A DNA stretch of 64,000 bases from Bifidobacterium breve (GCA_945876865.1 CAMCPZ010000001.1:37956-101955); one strand, 5' to 3'. Shown: positions 1 through 10,646, counted from the stretch's first letter. The notes: generated from the sequence alone by a model not told the origin. Program-made: numbers and translations.

Positions 1-1
1 T

Positions 2-604
2 GGAATTACTGCGAATGTTGTTGATGTCACCTATAACGATGACCTTCCAACCAATGGCGACATTTATCTATTAGGTGGCGCCGAAGATGCAGCGCAGTTG
101 TTAAGTCTTGAAGCACTTCAGCGTGGAGATAATTTAAATATTTTGCATCTGGCTATCGAACGTGGCGCTGTAATTCTTGCAGTCTGTGCTGGCTTCCAAA
201 TCATTGGAAATAGATTCGTAGCGAATGGGCAGGAAGTTGATGGTCTAGGGCTATTAGATGTAATAAGTGTTCCTGGTGATAAACGTCTTGTTGGTGATAT
301 CAAAACAACTTCAAGCATTCTGGGTTTTGAATTAACTGGATTTGAAAATCATATGGGGCGCACAATATTGGGACCAACGGCGCAAGCTTTTGGAAAAGTG
401 ATTACCGGGCACGGCAATGGCGATAGCAAATATGATGGCGCGGTAAACGGAAATATCTTCGGCACATACATGCATGGCCCAATACTTGCTCGTAATCCTG
501 AATTTGCAGATTTACTTTTGACGCGTGCAACAGGCCGCAAATACGCACAAATTACTGATCCACTAGCTTTGAAATATGCAACGTGGCGTCGCAAGGTAAT
601 TTAG
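2..604 (+). CDS. gatD: Lipid II isoglutaminyl synthase glutaminase subunit GatD-like (CobB/CobQ-type glutamine amidotransferase), 5' truncated by window edge
   Basis: The open frame continues upstream of the listed ORF start to base 2 (GITANVVDVTYNDDLPTNGDIYLLGGAEDAAQ...). Class-I GATase motif AVCAGFQIIG and a C-terminal GTYMHGPILARNPEFAD segment typical of GatD. Confidence 0.85.
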   Translation, partial: GITANVVDVTYNDDLPTNGDIYLLGGAEDAAQLLSLEALQRGDNLNILHLAIERGAVILAVCAGFQIIGNRFVANGQEVDGLGLLDVISVPGDKRLVGDIKTTSSILGFELTGFENHMGRTILGPTAQAFGKVITGHGNGDSKYDGAVNGNIFGTYMHGPILARNPEFADLLLTRATGRKYAQITDPLALKYATWRRKVI

Positions 605-734
605 TAGGTTACAATTAGCCAGTTGTTGCAACCGCAGCACTCCTCATAGAACCCTCTGATAAGAATCAAGGTTCACTTGCGAGTCTTAATCTTTGGCACC
701 ACGAGACACGCTTGATGTCTCGATTGGTATTTTT

Positions 735-2489
735 ATGTCATTTAAAGATTTAGGTATTGCTCCTGCGCTCGTAGAAGCCCTGGATGCACAAGGAATCACT
801 TCACCATTTCCAATTCAAAGCGCAACACTTCCTGATGCAATTAAAGGTCGCGATGTTCTAGGTCGCGGGCAGACTGGCTCTGGAAAAACTCTAGCTTTTG
901 GTCTTGCAATGCTTACTCGCCTTGAAGGCCGCACAGCAAAGCCACATCGCCCACTTGGTTTGATACTTTCACCAACTCGCGAACTCGCAGTTCAAATCTC
1001 AGATGTTGTCGGACCACTTTCTCGCAAAGTCGGGTTAAGCACCCAAGTTGTTGCAGGCGGCCTTTCATATGTTGGCCAAATTAAAGCGCTACGTTCTGGC
1101 GTAACAATTCTTGTTGCAACCCCAGGGCGATTGATTGATTTAATTGAGAAGAAACATGTAGTCCTAGATGATGTTGCAATCACAGTTTTAGATGAAGCCG
1201 ATCAAATGGCTGATATGGGCTTCTTGCCAGTTGTAAAAGATATTTTAGGTCAGACCAAAGATGATGGACAGAGACTTCTCTTCTCAGCAACACTTGATCG
1301 CGATGTTGATTCACTCGTAAAGCGTTTCCTAAAAGATCCAATCACACATTCACTTGAGAATGAGAAATCACGTGCGGCAGACATGTTGCACCACGTTTTG
1401 ATTATGGATCAAGGCCATAAGGATTTAGTAGCAACACAGATTGCCGCGCGCGAAGGTCGCACAATTTTCTTCGTTCGGACAAAGCATGGCGCAGATAAAC
1501 TTGCCGAAAAGATGCTTCGCTCCGGAGTTCCAGTTGGTGTATTGCATGGCGGAAAGTCCCAAGGTCAACGCACTCGAGTATTAGCTGCCTTCAAAGATGG
1601 TCGCGCATCTGCACTTGTAGCAACAGATGTAGCTGCTCGCGGAATTCACGTCGATGATGTCTCACTAGTTGTTCATGTTGATGCTCCGGCAGATCACAAG
1701 GATTATCTACACCGCGCAGGTAGAACAGCTCGTGCTGGTGCAACTGGAGTAGTTGTAACTCTTGCGACTCATAAGCAGAAACGTGGCATCTTCGGAATCA
1801 CAAACCAAGCCAAAGTTAAATTAAATGAAGTTTATGTTCGTCCTTCTGATCCAGAATTAATTCGCGTTACAGGAGCACAAGAACCATCAGGTATTCCGGT
1901 AATTGTTGAAGCGGAAAAACCAGGGCGCAACGATCGTGGAAGTCGTGACCGAGGTGATCGTGGTGGATTCCGTCGCGGACACTCTGGTAATTTTAAAAAG
2001 CGTAGCGAAGGTGGCGGACGCGTTGGAGATAGCGAGAGAGAAAAACCTGTTCGCTCATTCCGTGGCGCAACACCAGAGAAGCCAAAGTATGAAGATCGTC
2101 CAGCGCGCACAGATCGTCCGGCTCGTGCAGAACGCTCATTTAGGGCTGATCGCCATCCAAAAGCTGAACGTTTTGAAAAATCAGATCGTCCAGCAAAGGC
2201 AGATCGCTTTAATTCTCCAAAACCATCTAAGTTTGATAAGTCAGATCGTCCAGTGAAGAAGAGTTATAAATCTGATTCCAGACCTGTGACTTCAACTTGG
2301 CGGGCAGATTCAGAGCAGATCGAGCGAACAGAAAAGCGCGAAGATAAACGTCCTGCCTTTAAAAAGGCTTCAGGTCCAAAGAAGTTTGCAAAGAAGGCGC
2401 CTGCTAAACGCGCACCGCTTCCTAAAGGAACTTTCAAAAAAGCTGGGCCAAAGAAAAATGTGGGCAAGTCAAAACCAAGAGTTAAGTGA
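735..2489 (+). CDS. DEAD/DEAH-box RNA helicase with long basic, low-complexity C-terminal tail
   Basis: Q motif, GRGQTGSGKT, DEAD box, SAT and HRAGRTARAG motifs. The ATG at 735 (MSFKDLG) is a better start than the TTG at 693. Confidence 0.95.
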   Translation: MSFKDLGIAPALVEALDAQGITSPFPIQSATLPDAIKGRDVLGRGQTGSGKTLAFGLAMLTRLEGRTAKPHRPLGLILSPTRELAVQISDVVGPLSRKVGLSTQVVAGGLSYVGQIKALRSGVTILVATPGRLIDLIEKKHVVLDDVAITVLDEADQMADMGFLPVVKDILGQTKDDGQRLLFSATLDRDVDSLVKRFLKDPITHSLENEKSRAADMLHHVLIMDQGHKDLVATQIAAREGRTIFFVRTKHGADKLAEKMLRSGVPVGVLHGGKSQGQRTRVLAAFKDGRASALVATDVAARGIHVDDVSLVVHVDAPADHKDYLHRAGRTARAGATGVVVTLATHKQKRGIFGITNQAKVKLNEVYVRPSDPELIRVTGAQEPSGIPVIVEAEKPGRNDRGSRDRGDRGGFRRGHSGNFKKRSEGGGRVGDSEREKPVRSFRGATPEKPKYEDRPARTDRPARAERSFRADRHPKAERFEKSDRPAKADRFNSPKPSKFDKSDRPVKKSYKSDSRPVTSTWRADSEQIERTEKREDKRPAFKKASGPKKFAKKAPAKRAPLPKGTFKKAGPKKNVGKSKPRVK

Positions 2490-3408
2490 TTTTAACTTTT
2501 CTACCTTCGTAAAGCTTTGAAACGGCAATTGAAATAATTGTCATGACTGTTCCAAAAATTAGGTAGCCATTTAGAGATCCAGCTTTTGTTGGTGCCAGCC
2601 AATCAATCAAAATGGCTCCAACAAGTTGGCCCGCGATGTTTAGAATTGAAAAATTGAGAACTCCTAGATGCTTAATTATGTAGGCTGAAACGGCTACGAA
2701 AATTAAACCGGCAGCACCGCCCGTATAAACCCAGAAATTACTTGGCAGCGGTTCGATTGTTGCACCAAGAGCGAGATCTACCACAAGCGCTATTACAACC
2801 ACGATAGTTCCACTTACGAAGTTCAACCATGCAGTAGCAAGCGGACGCTTTCCCACAACATTTACTCGGCCATTCATGCCTTGCTGAAAAGATGCAAACA
2901 CACCAACAATCAGCGCAAATGTAAGAGGCAGAAATCTAAACTCTGAGTTTGTTAAGTCTGGGAAGACTGCTATTGCTACTGCAATTAAAGTCGCGACTGC
3001 ACCAAAGATTCTAGGCTTGGTAATTCTCTCTTTCCCACTCGGAGTCATTCCGACTTTATCTACCAAAAGCGAAGAGATGGTCTGACCAGCGACCACGGCG
3101 ATAGTAAAGAGTGCGACACCAATTTGCGGAACAACAGCGCTTTGAGCCGCAACAAAGAAGCCACCGAGGACGCCACCCATGAGTTCCCAAGTAACAAGCT
3201 GCTTATTTTTAATTGCTTCGAACACTCCAAATAGCGCTTCGCGTTCCCGCTTAAATCCAAATACTAAAACTGAAACTATGGCTAATCCAGTTAAAAAAGA
3301 GACGAGAGCAGCAGCGAGACCATTATCAAGATCTACCGAAAGCTGGCCGTTAATCCGAGCCTGAATTGCTACAACAACACCAATTAGAACTGCAAAAATC
3401 GCAAACAT
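2482..3408 (-). CDS. DMT-family transporter (DUF606/YdcZ-like)
   Basis: About 10 hydrophobic segments; AIQARINGQLS and GVxLFTIAxVAGQTISSLLVDKVGMTPSGK motifs. Confidence 0.85.
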   Translation of the reverse strand: MFAIFAVLIGVVVAIQARINGQLSVDLDNGLAAALVSFLTGLAIVSVLVFGFKREREALFGVFEAIKNKQLVTWELMGGVLGGFFVAAQSAVVPQIGVALFTIAVVAGQTISSLLVDKVGMTPSGKERITKPRIFGAVATLIAVAIAVFPDLTNSEFRFLPLTFALIVGVFASFQQGMNGRVNVVGKRPLATAWLNFVSGTIVVVIALVVDLALGATIEPLPSNFWVYTGGAAGLIFVAVSAYIIKHLGVLNFSILNIAGQLVGAILIDWLAPTKAGSLNGYLIFGTVMTIISIAVSKLYEGRKVKIT

Positions 3409-3424
3409 ATTGCCTCAGTTCTAC

Positions 3425-4558
3425 TTAGTTAACGCAAGGGATTCTGCTGCCATCAACGGCTTTACCGCTAGCCAATTGGGCATAATTTATTTTGGTTGGC
3501 TTTGGTTTTGGTGTCGCTGAAGCTTTTGGATCCTTAGGTTTTGGGTTAAAGAGATCCTTAACAATTTTACGAATTTTTATCTCATCAACCAGGTTCACAC
3601 TCTGGTTGTTTCGCATCACATAACCTTCGATTGGAAGAGTATGGAACTTAATATTTCCACTAGTTAGTGCAGTTGCCTGTGGCAGGAACCCAAGAACATC
3701 AAATCCAGAGTCAATAACGACATCTTTCTTGGCAACATCGAGCAGAGCAGATATTTTCCCAATGTCACCGAAGATTCCTTGAGTTCTAAATTTTGTTATT
3801 ACGCCAGCGATAAAAGCTTGTTGGCGATGTGTACGATCTAAGTCACCATTAGGAAGTCCATGGCGTTGGCGAACAAATCTAAGAGCATCTGCTCCAGAAA
3901 TAGTTTGCAAACCAGCCGGGAATACTGCGCCAGAATACTTAGTGTCACTAACAGCCTTATTCAAACAGACTTGAATACCGCCGAGCGCATTAGCCAGATC
4001 GTAAAAACCAATCATGTTAACTTCAGCGAAGTGATCAATCGGAACATCTAAGAATTGCGAAACGGTGGCAATGGTTGCAATCCGTCCGGCATCACGAGAA
4101 AGACGTTCGCGGGTTGGTTGCTGGACACCTTCTTTATATAACTTGGAATCTTCAGCATATTTTGCATAGCTGTAAGCTTCCTTAATCTTTTTCATTCCAT
4201 ATCCTGGAACATTTACATAGTTGTCACGAGGAATCGAAACTGCAACCGCTTTTTTGCCATCAGCAGGAATATGAATCAGAATTAAAGTATTGGTGTTATA
4301 GCCACCAATGGTTGCCGGGCCAGTGCGGAGCAACTTTGCAATCTCACGCGGAATTGGATTGCCTTCATTGTCTCTGCGACTATCGAGACCAATCAGTAAA
4401 ATATTTGTATCACCATTCTTTGATTGTGGCGCACCTTGAAGCGCCTTTGATCTTGGAATAGCGTTCGAAGCCGCTTTGCTAAAGAAATTAAGTGCACCTG
4501 AGGTGACAACAATTGATATAGATAGAGCCACTGCAATATTTCTGGCCCATTTACGCAT
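3425..4558 (-). CDS. LytR-CpsA-Psr (LCP) family cell-wall polymer ligase
   Basis: N-terminal TM segment, NILLIGLDSRRDNEGN, SIPRDNYVNVPGYGMKKIKEAYSY, DLDRTHRQQAFI. Confidence 0.93.
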   Translation of the reverse strand: MRKWARNIAVALSISIVVTSGALNFFSKAASNAIPRSKALQGAPQSKNGDTNILLIGLDSRRDNEGNPIPREIAKLLRTGPATIGGYNTNTLILIHIPADGKKAVAVSIPRDNYVNVPGYGMKKIKEAYSYAKYAEDSKLYKEGVQQPTRERLSRDAGRIATIATVSQFLDVPIDHFAEVNMIGFYDLANALGGIQVCLNKAVSDTKYSGAVFPAGLQTISGADALRFVRQRHGLPNGDLDRTHRQQAFIAGVITKFRTQGIFGDIGKISALLDVAKKDVVIDSGFDVLGFLPQATALTSGNIKFHTLPIEGYVMRNNQSVNLVDEIKIRKIVKDLFNPKPKDPKASATPKPKPTKINYAQLASGKAVDGSRIPCVN

Positions 4559-4624
4559 AACGAGTATCTTACCTAATAAGAATTTGATTAGCTGACGTTA
4601 AAGTAACCTTATGAAGGTACGTTT

Positions 4625-5374
4625 ATGAAGAATATCGGGGCACTCGCATTAGTTGGCTCCGGCGAATATCTCCCTGTCATGCAAGATCTAGAAAGCGCAC
4701 TAATCAACTCTGGAATTTCTAACGGAAAACCCAATAGATTCCTACAAATTCCAACCGCCGCTGGAGAAGAGAGCCGTGAACGACTCCGATTTTGGGAATC
4801 ACGAGGCGCTGAACAAGCTCGTCGGATTGGAACAATCCAAGATTTCCTTCCAATATTTACCCGCGAAGATGCTTTTAACATCGAATACATCTCACGGATA
4901 AAAGATGCGGCTCTTATATATTTTTCAGGCGGCGATCCAGGATATTTAGCTAATTCGCTACGGGGTACCCCACTCTGGGCAGAGATTGAAAAAAATTGGC
5001 TAGCAGGAGCATCGCTAGCTGGTTGTAGCGCTGGCGCAATGGCCATGAGTTCAGATGTTCCTAATTTTTTTAGAATGAAAAATGAAGGAATTCCAGGATT
5101 CAACGTCATCCCACATATAAGACCAATTCCACATTACAACAAATTTTTTGGCTGGATTCCAGATAGTGCAGCAAAGATTGTAATGAAAGCCCCAGAAGGA
5201 ACGCTGATTATTGGAATCGATGAAGATACAGCTTTAGTAACTGGACTTAATCCTGGAACATCACTTGCTGAAAACACTTGGCAGGTTTATGGCGAAGCCA
5301 GTGTGCATATATTAAGTGGTGCTCCGTCGGCGAGATTTGGGAACGGAGAACTTGTAAGGCTGCAAGTATCATAA
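4625..5374 (+). CDS. Peptidase S51 / cyanophycinase-like (type 1 glutamine amidotransferase-like) protein
   Basis: YFSGGDPGYL and nucleophile elbow AGCSAGAMAM. Confidence 0.8.
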   Translation: MKNIGALALVGSGEYLPVMQDLESALINSGISNGKPNRFLQIPTAAGEESRERLRFWESRGAEQARRIGTIQDFLPIFTREDAFNIEYISRIKDAALIYFSGGDPGYLANSLRGTPLWAEIEKNWLAGASLAGCSAGAMAMSSDVPNFFRMKNEGIPGFNVIPHIRPIPHYNKFFGWIPDSAAKIVMKAPEGTLIIGIDEDTALVTGLNPGTSLAENTWQVYGEASVHILSGAPSARFGNGELVRLQVS

Positions 5375-5378
5375 GCAA

Positions 5379-6605
5379 GTGAAACTTAAGGAACCATTTC
5401 AATTTCCTTACATAAAGCGATTCTATTTTGCCCGCTTTATAAGCAACTTTGGAAATGGAATGTCGCCAATCGCATTAGCGTTTGGAATTCTGAATCTCCC
5501 AGAAGGCGATGCAAACATGCTTGGGCTGGTCCTTGGGTCAACAACTGTTGCGATGCTCATTATGAGCCCATTCGGTGGCGTTCTAGCCGATAAATTTGGA
5601 AGAGTTAAAGCAGTTGCATTCGCTGACTTAGTCGCATCAGCTGGTCTTTTTGTTCAGGTAGCTTTCTTTGCAACCGGAGATGTTCCATTGATTGTTTTGC
5701 TACTAGTTAATATCAACTTTGGTTTGATGTGGGGAATCTTCTGGCCAGCGATGTCTGGCGTGTTGCCGGCACTTGTCCCGGACGAACATCTTCAGGGAAC
5801 CAACTCGGTTAATAACTTCTTCTCAAACGGAGCAATTATTTTAGGAGCAGCAGTTGGCGGAATAATTGTTGCAGGCTGGGGTGCAACCTGGGCGTTGGCT
5901 ATTGATGCAGCAACCTTCACTATTGGCGGAATAGTGTTACTGACTTTTAGACACGTTTCGCCAGCAAGAGGTAAGACTGAAAATACTATGATCGATGATC
6001 TAGTTCATGGCTGGAAAATTTTTATATCTTTCCGTTGGATCGTAATTGGTGTATTTGGTTTCTCATTTATTGTTCTAGCTTGGGCGGCCGGTGAAAATAT
6101 CTTGGGCCCCTTGATTGCGCTCAAAGAATTTAATGGCGCAAAATCTTGGTCCCTTGTGTTATCTTTTGAAGGAATAGGCTTACTGATTGGCTCGGTTATA
6201 GGACTCAAGATTAAATTAAAGTATCCACTTCGCTTTCTACTAATTATCAGTTTTTCAATTTCGTTATATATGTGGTCTATGGCAAAGCCACAATCGATCT
6301 GGTTTATTGCGTTCTGCGCGCTACTTTGGGGGATAACACTAGATTTATGGATAACAATTTGGTCGACTGCTATGGCAAGAGAAGTTCCGCGCGAAGCCCT
6401 TTCAAGAGTTTCAGCATTTGATGCGATGGGCACGATGCTCTTGCGGCCAGTTGGACTCGCTATCGCCGGCCCACTTTCGCTGGCGGTTGGCATCTCAGAA
6501 ACTCTCTATTTCTTCGCGATTTTTACTGCGGCCTTAATTATCGCGATGTTGGCAACCCCGGCAATGCGCAATATGCAGATTGCAGAAGCCAAGATCGCGG
6601 AGTAG
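5379..6605 (+). CDS. MFS transporter
   Basis: About 12 hydrophobic segments; GGVLADKFGRVKAVAFADL motif A. Confidence 0.88.
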   Translation: MKLKEPFQFPYIKRFYFARFISNFGNGMSPIALAFGILNLPEGDANMLGLVLGSTTVAMLIMSPFGGVLADKFGRVKAVAFADLVASAGLFVQVAFFATGDVPLIVLLLVNINFGLMWGIFWPAMSGVLPALVPDEHLQGTNSVNNFFSNGAIILGAAVGGIIVAGWGATWALAIDAATFTIGGIVLLTFRHVSPARGKTENTMIDDLVHGWKIFISFRWIVIGVFGFSFIVLAWAAGENILGPLIALKEFNGAKSWSLVLSFEGIGLLIGSVIGLKIKLKYPLRFLLIISFSISLYMWSMAKPQSIWFIAFCALLWGITLDLWITIWSTAMAREVPREALSRVSAFDAMGTMLLRPVGLAIAGPLSLAVGISETLYFFAIFTAALIIAMLATPAMRNMQIAEAKIAE

Positions 6606-6669
6606 ATTCTCAGAAAGATTTAAACTTTTTCGCCCCACCCTTTAAGCAAGGAGAAAGTAAAGTTTTACC

Positions 6670-7800
6670 ATGCGCACTTCAACAAAAGTAATGGCAGGTT
6701 TTCTACTCGGTGTAACAACCGCCGGCGGAATCGCAACTGCATCCGGAGTCTTTAGCACCAATGTTGTTAAAGCCTGTGTTGATAAGAAGACCCAAGCTAT
6801 TTATGCAGCTGTGAATAACACCTGTCCAGCAAATAGAACTGGCGTATCACTGGGTTCAGTAGGTTCAGTAGCTGGAAGTCTTAATTCAATAGTGAATAAA
6901 GTTTCACCAAGTGTTGTAACCATTTACGTCACAACACCAACTGGTGGCGGCAGTGGCTCAGGTTCAATTTTTAAATCATCATCAACCTTTAGTTATGTAG
7001 TTACCAATAACCACGTCATTGAAGATGCAGTCGGCGGCGCAGGAATTATTTCAGTTGGGTTGGATAACGGAGAACAAGTGTCTGCAACTGTTGTAGGCAG
7101 AGATCCCAATTATGATTTAGCAGTTCTGCGAATCACAAAGAGCAATCTTCCAACCATTGAACTTGGTGATTCAAGTCAACTAAAAATCGGAGATCAAGTA
7201 ATTGCATTTGGCTCACCACTCGGACTTGATCGCACTGTTACGAGCGGAATAGTTTCTTCATTAAATCGACCAGTTGTTACAGGTGATGGAGTTAATTCAC
7301 CAGAATCATATGTAGATGCAATTCAAACTGACGCATCAATTAACTTTGGTAATTCAGGTGGTCCACTAACTGATTCACTGGGAAGAATGATTGGAATAAA
7401 CGCCGCAATCGTAAGTCTTGGATCAACAACTAGTCGGGGCGGTTCAATCGGACTTGGCTTTGCAATCCCCATGAATCAAGCGCTTCGGGTAATGAATGAA
7501 ATTATTGATACCGGAAAGGCAACCCGGCCAGTCTTAGGTGTCTTCTTCGATAGAAGTTTTACCCCAGGTAAGGGCGCAAAGATTTCAAGTCTCTCCCCTA
7601 ACGAAGCTGCACAAAAAGCTGGAATTCCAGTCGGTGCAATCATTACATCGATAAATGGGATTCGAATAACAGATCAAGTATCTGCAATTGTTCGGATTCG
7701 TTCATATGCCCCTGGTGACAAGGTGACAATTGTGGTCACAATGCCCGCCGGTGGATCAAAGACATTTAACGTAACTTTGGGTTCAGCAGTCTCAAACTAA
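6670..7800 (+). CDS. Secreted/membrane HtrA-type trypsin-like serine protease with PDZ domain
   Basis: Catalytic triad context TNNHVIEDA, DLAVLRI, NFGNSGGPL; C-terminal PDZ; N-terminal signal-like segment. Confidence 0.93.
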   Translation: MRTSTKVMAGFLLGVTTAGGIATASGVFSTNVVKACVDKKTQAIYAAVNNTCPANRTGVSLGSVGSVAGSLNSIVNKVSPSVVTIYVTTPTGGGSGSGSIFKSSSTFSYVVTNNHVIEDAVGGAGIISVGLDNGEQVSATVVGRDPNYDLAVLRITKSNLPTIELGDSSQLKIGDQVIAFGSPLGLDRTVTSGIVSSLNRPVVTGDGVNSPESYVDAIQTDASINFGNSGGPLTDSLGRMIGINAAIVSLGSTTSRGGSIGLGFAIPMNQALRVMNEIIDTGKATRPVLGVFFDRSFTPGKGAKISSLSPNEAAQKAGIPVGAIITSINGIRITDQVSAIVRIRSYAPGDKVTIVVTMPAGGSKTFNVTLGSAVSN

Positions 7801-7846
7801 AGTCGTTTAATGGTTTGTAGTCCATGCCTTGCCGTATCCTCTAGGC

Positions 7847-8152
7847 ATGGAGATATTCGATTTACGAGTTACTGTCGACAGTATCGGTGGGCGCTCGGTC
7901 TGCGGCTTAAAGCCAGGAGATTATTTCGAAGTTACAAATAGCGCCGAGCTACGAATTCCCGAAGGAAAACATTTTTGCATGTATGCAATCGCATCTATTT
8001 TGCCTCTGCTTCCTGCTAAACAACGCAAGATGGCATCCGATGATTGGCTTGAACAAGATTCACTTGTCGCCTGTCCTGATCCAGAAGAGAAACTGATTAT
8101 GAAGATTGATCGGATTCGTTCAGTTAACCTAAATGCGCAGGATCTAACTTAA
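7847..8152 (+). CDS. TIGR04076 family protein
   Basis: Short protein with the CGLKPGDYFEV...CMYAIASILPLLPAKQR...WLEQDSLVACPDPE pattern. ATG at 7847 preferred. Confidence 0.7.
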   Translation: MEIFDLRVTVDSIGGRSVCGLKPGDYFEVTNSAELRIPEGKHFCMYAIASILPLLPAKQRKMASDDWLEQDSLVACPDPEEKLIMKIDRIRSVNLNAQDLT

Positions 8153-9189
8153 TTATTGTTGGTGTGCATTATGTTGCGATGTTTGTCGTTGTAACGCTCT
8201 AAATAATAAACTGGACCCTTTGGCCCTTTGCTTCTACTTAAAACTTCAGCAATAGCAGCTAGTTCATTTTCACTAAACTTTATTGTTGGAATTTTCAAAT
8301 TAGATTCTAAATGTGAAAGATTTCGTGCGCCAACAATTACCGCAGTAACACCTGGTCGATTCACAATATAAGCCGATGCAATTGTTCCGATATCAGTGTT
8401 ATGAGATTTGGAAATTACATCTAAAACTTTAAGTAACTCCTGAAAAAGATCCCAACCACCAAATTCCTTAATAATTAATTGATACTTAACATTTGATCTC
8501 GTATCAACCTGGGTTGGTTCGCTAGTTCCAAGAAATCTTTCTGAGAAGAATCCGCCGGCTACGGTGCCGTAACAGAGAATGCCAATGCCGTTCTCTAAGC
8601 AGTATTGCGCCATTTCATCTTCAGCGCGGGTATCAATCATCGAATATTGCACCTGGGTACTTGCCGGTTTCAGACCAGCATCAACCATTTCGCTCAACCG
8701 CTCAACATCAAAGTTGGTAACTCCGATATGGCGAATTTTTCCTGCGCTCTTTAACTTAAAGAGTTCCTCCATCGCTGCCAGATAATTCTTTGCTTCATAT
8801 TTCCACCAGTGAAACTGGACTAAATCAACTTGGTCTACACCAAGGCGTGAAAGTGAACGATTTACAATTGTCTCAACATCAGAGCGATCAAAGTTATCCA
8901 AGAATTTTTCATTGGGAACATACTTGGTATGCAGCTGAACTAAATCCCGAGCCAAATCGCCATGGGTCTCTCGTAGCTTTGCAATCGACTTTCCGATTAG
9001 TTCCTCAACACCGGTATAGATATCACCAAAATCTAGCGTCGTGATTCCGGCTTCAATAAAAGCAGTTGTGTCATCAATAGCGCGCTGATCTTCGATCTTC
9101 TGATTTAACGAATGGCCAGAACTTAACTGCCACCCACCCTTTATTACTGGACAGATTTTGTATCCAGGAACTAATTCACGTTTCTGCAT
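8149..9189 (-). CDS. Aldo/keto reductase
   Basis: AKR tetrad context TLDFGDIYTG, HTKY, LVQFHWW; GVTNFDVERL. Confidence 0.88.
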   Translation of the reverse strand: MQKRELVPGYKICPVIKGGWQLSSGHSLNQKIEDQRAIDDTTAFIEAGITTLDFGDIYTGVEELIGKSIAKLRETHGDLARDLVQLHTKYVPNEKFLDNFDRSDVETIVNRSLSRLGVDQVDLVQFHWWKYEAKNYLAAMEELFKLKSAGKIRHIGVTNFDVERLSEMVDAGLKPASTQVQYSMIDTRAEDEMAQYCLENGIGILCYGTVAGGFFSERFLGTSEPTQVDTRSNVKYQLIIKEFGGWDLFQELLKVLDVISKSHNTDIGTIASAYIVNRPGVTAVIVGARNLSHLESNLKIPTIKFSENELAAIAEVLSRSKGPKGPVYYLERYNDKHRNIMHTNNN

Positions 9190-10646
9190 TATTGAATAAC
9201 CGCTTCGGCTTCGATTTCAGCTAAATATTCATCGCCAATCAATTTTGCAATGAACATAGTATTTGCAGGTCGGATATCTGCAAAACGTTCGCCATGTGCT
9301 CGCGAGATTGCTTCCCAATCTGACATGTTGTTTACAAATACTCTTGTGCGCACAACATCTGAAAGTTTTGCCCCAAGAGATTCAAGTGAAGCCTCAATTT
9401 TATCGATTATAAAGTGCGCTTGCGCAGCCGGATCAGTCTTACTGACAGCAAGTTCACCATGAGTTGCAGTTGTTCCTGAAACCAGAACGCGATCACCAAT
9501 TCGGACTGCTCTGGAATAACCAGCAAGAGTTTCCCAAGTTGTTCCGGAATCAATTCGTTCTTTGGTTGCGGACTTTACTGATTTATAAACTGGTGGGAAT
9601 TCTTCTAAGTGATGGCTAAGGTCGCCAGACGCCGTTAGATACGGTGGCTTTCGATATTCATCACCACAGTCACCCGGAATCGGATCAAGTAAGTCCAACG
9701 CACTCTTTATGCGTTTGCGTTGATCTTTGCTTAGCTCAAAGGTAAAGAGTGAAGTCGCATCTGAAATGTGTGCATTTTCGCCAAGTCTGGCTCCGATAAT
9801 TACTGCACCTACAGCCTTCTGAGCTAGCTGATACTTGCTTGCGATAGTCGAGATTGAACGGTCGGTCTCTTCGCTAACTTTGTTCAAAACCTCCAAAACG
9901 CTCTGGAATTTATCCCAACCACCGGCGCTATCTATAAATCTCTTGTATTTCATAAGCGACCAGTTAGATAAACCATCTCCAGTAGGTTCAGATTTTCCAA
10001 GCCATTTCTTTGAAATAAATCCACCACAAAGAGTTCCGTAGGCCAAAATTGCAATTCCATTTGCATCGCAATATTCAGCCATCTGGCCACCACCGCGACG
10101 ATCGACTAGGGAATACGAGATTTGATTAGAAACTAAATCAACTCCGCTTGATTTCGCGATCCGAAGATGAGCAGTATCAAAGTTAGTTGTTCCAATTGCC
10201 CGAATTAGACCCTCTTCTTTTAACTCCTGCAAATAAATTAGGGCATCTAACCAATATGGATTAGAGAATTTCCAGGCGTGATATTGGAGTAAATCAACTT
10301 TCTTAGTTTGCAAGCGATCTAATCGAGCTTGCACTGCTTCTCGCACTTGCTCGCGACTTACCGGCCCGGGCTTTGGAACCCACTTGGTAAGCAACTTAGT
10401 TTTTGTGCCCTCACCAAGGTTCTTCTTAAATGTGCCAGCAATAATTTCTGCAGATCCATAGTGATCAGCCATATCGAAAGTATTTAAACCTGCTTCAGCA
10501 TATGGCGCCATGAATTGTGCAGTGCGAACTGGATCTAAGGTGTTTCCATCTTTCTCCATATCGGCAATCTGCCAGAGCCCCGTAATCGCTCTAGAAATTT
10601 CCAGATTTTTTGCAAGCTTGTAAGTTTGCACTTTATTAGCCGGCAT
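9189..10646 (-). CDS. Aldo/keto reductase fused to a C-terminal RidA/YjgF-family domain
   Basis: N-terminal AKR motifs FDMADHYG, TKW, LLQYHAW, GTTNFD. About the last 110 aa have RidA motifs (SRAVRIGDRVLVSGTTA...VVRTRVFVNNMSDWEAISRAHGERF...RPANTMFIAKLIGDEYLAEIEAEAV). Confidence 0.9.
   Translation of the reverse strand: MPANKVQTYKLAKNLEISRAITGLWQIADMEKDGNTLDPVRTAQFMAPYAEAGLNTFDMADHYGSAEIIAGTFKKNLGEGTKTKLLTKWVPKPGPVSREQVREAVQARLDRLQTKKVDLLQYHAWKFSNPYWLDALIYLQELKEEGLIRAIGTTNFDTAHLRIAKSSGVDLVSNQISYSLVDRRGGGQMAEYCDANGIAILAYGTLCGGFISKKWLGKSEPTGDGLSNWSLMKYKRFIDSAGGWDKFQSVLEVLNKVSEETDRSISTIASKYQLAQKAVGAVIIGARLGENAHISDATSLFTFELSKDQRKRIKSALDLLDPIPGDCGDEYRKPPYLTASGDLSHHLEEFPPVYKSVKSATKERIDSGTTWETLAGYSRAVRIGDRVLVSGTTATHGELAVSKTDPAAQAHFIIDKIEASLESLGAKLSDVVRTRVFVNNMSDWEAISRAHGERFADIRPANTMFIAKLIGDEYLAEIEAEAVIQ

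Noticed and set aside
1903-2256. 117-aa plus-strand ORF inside the helicase gene
   Set aside because: Alternate frame of the repetitive helicase tail; composition reflects repeats and the overlapping helicase frame has strong motifs.
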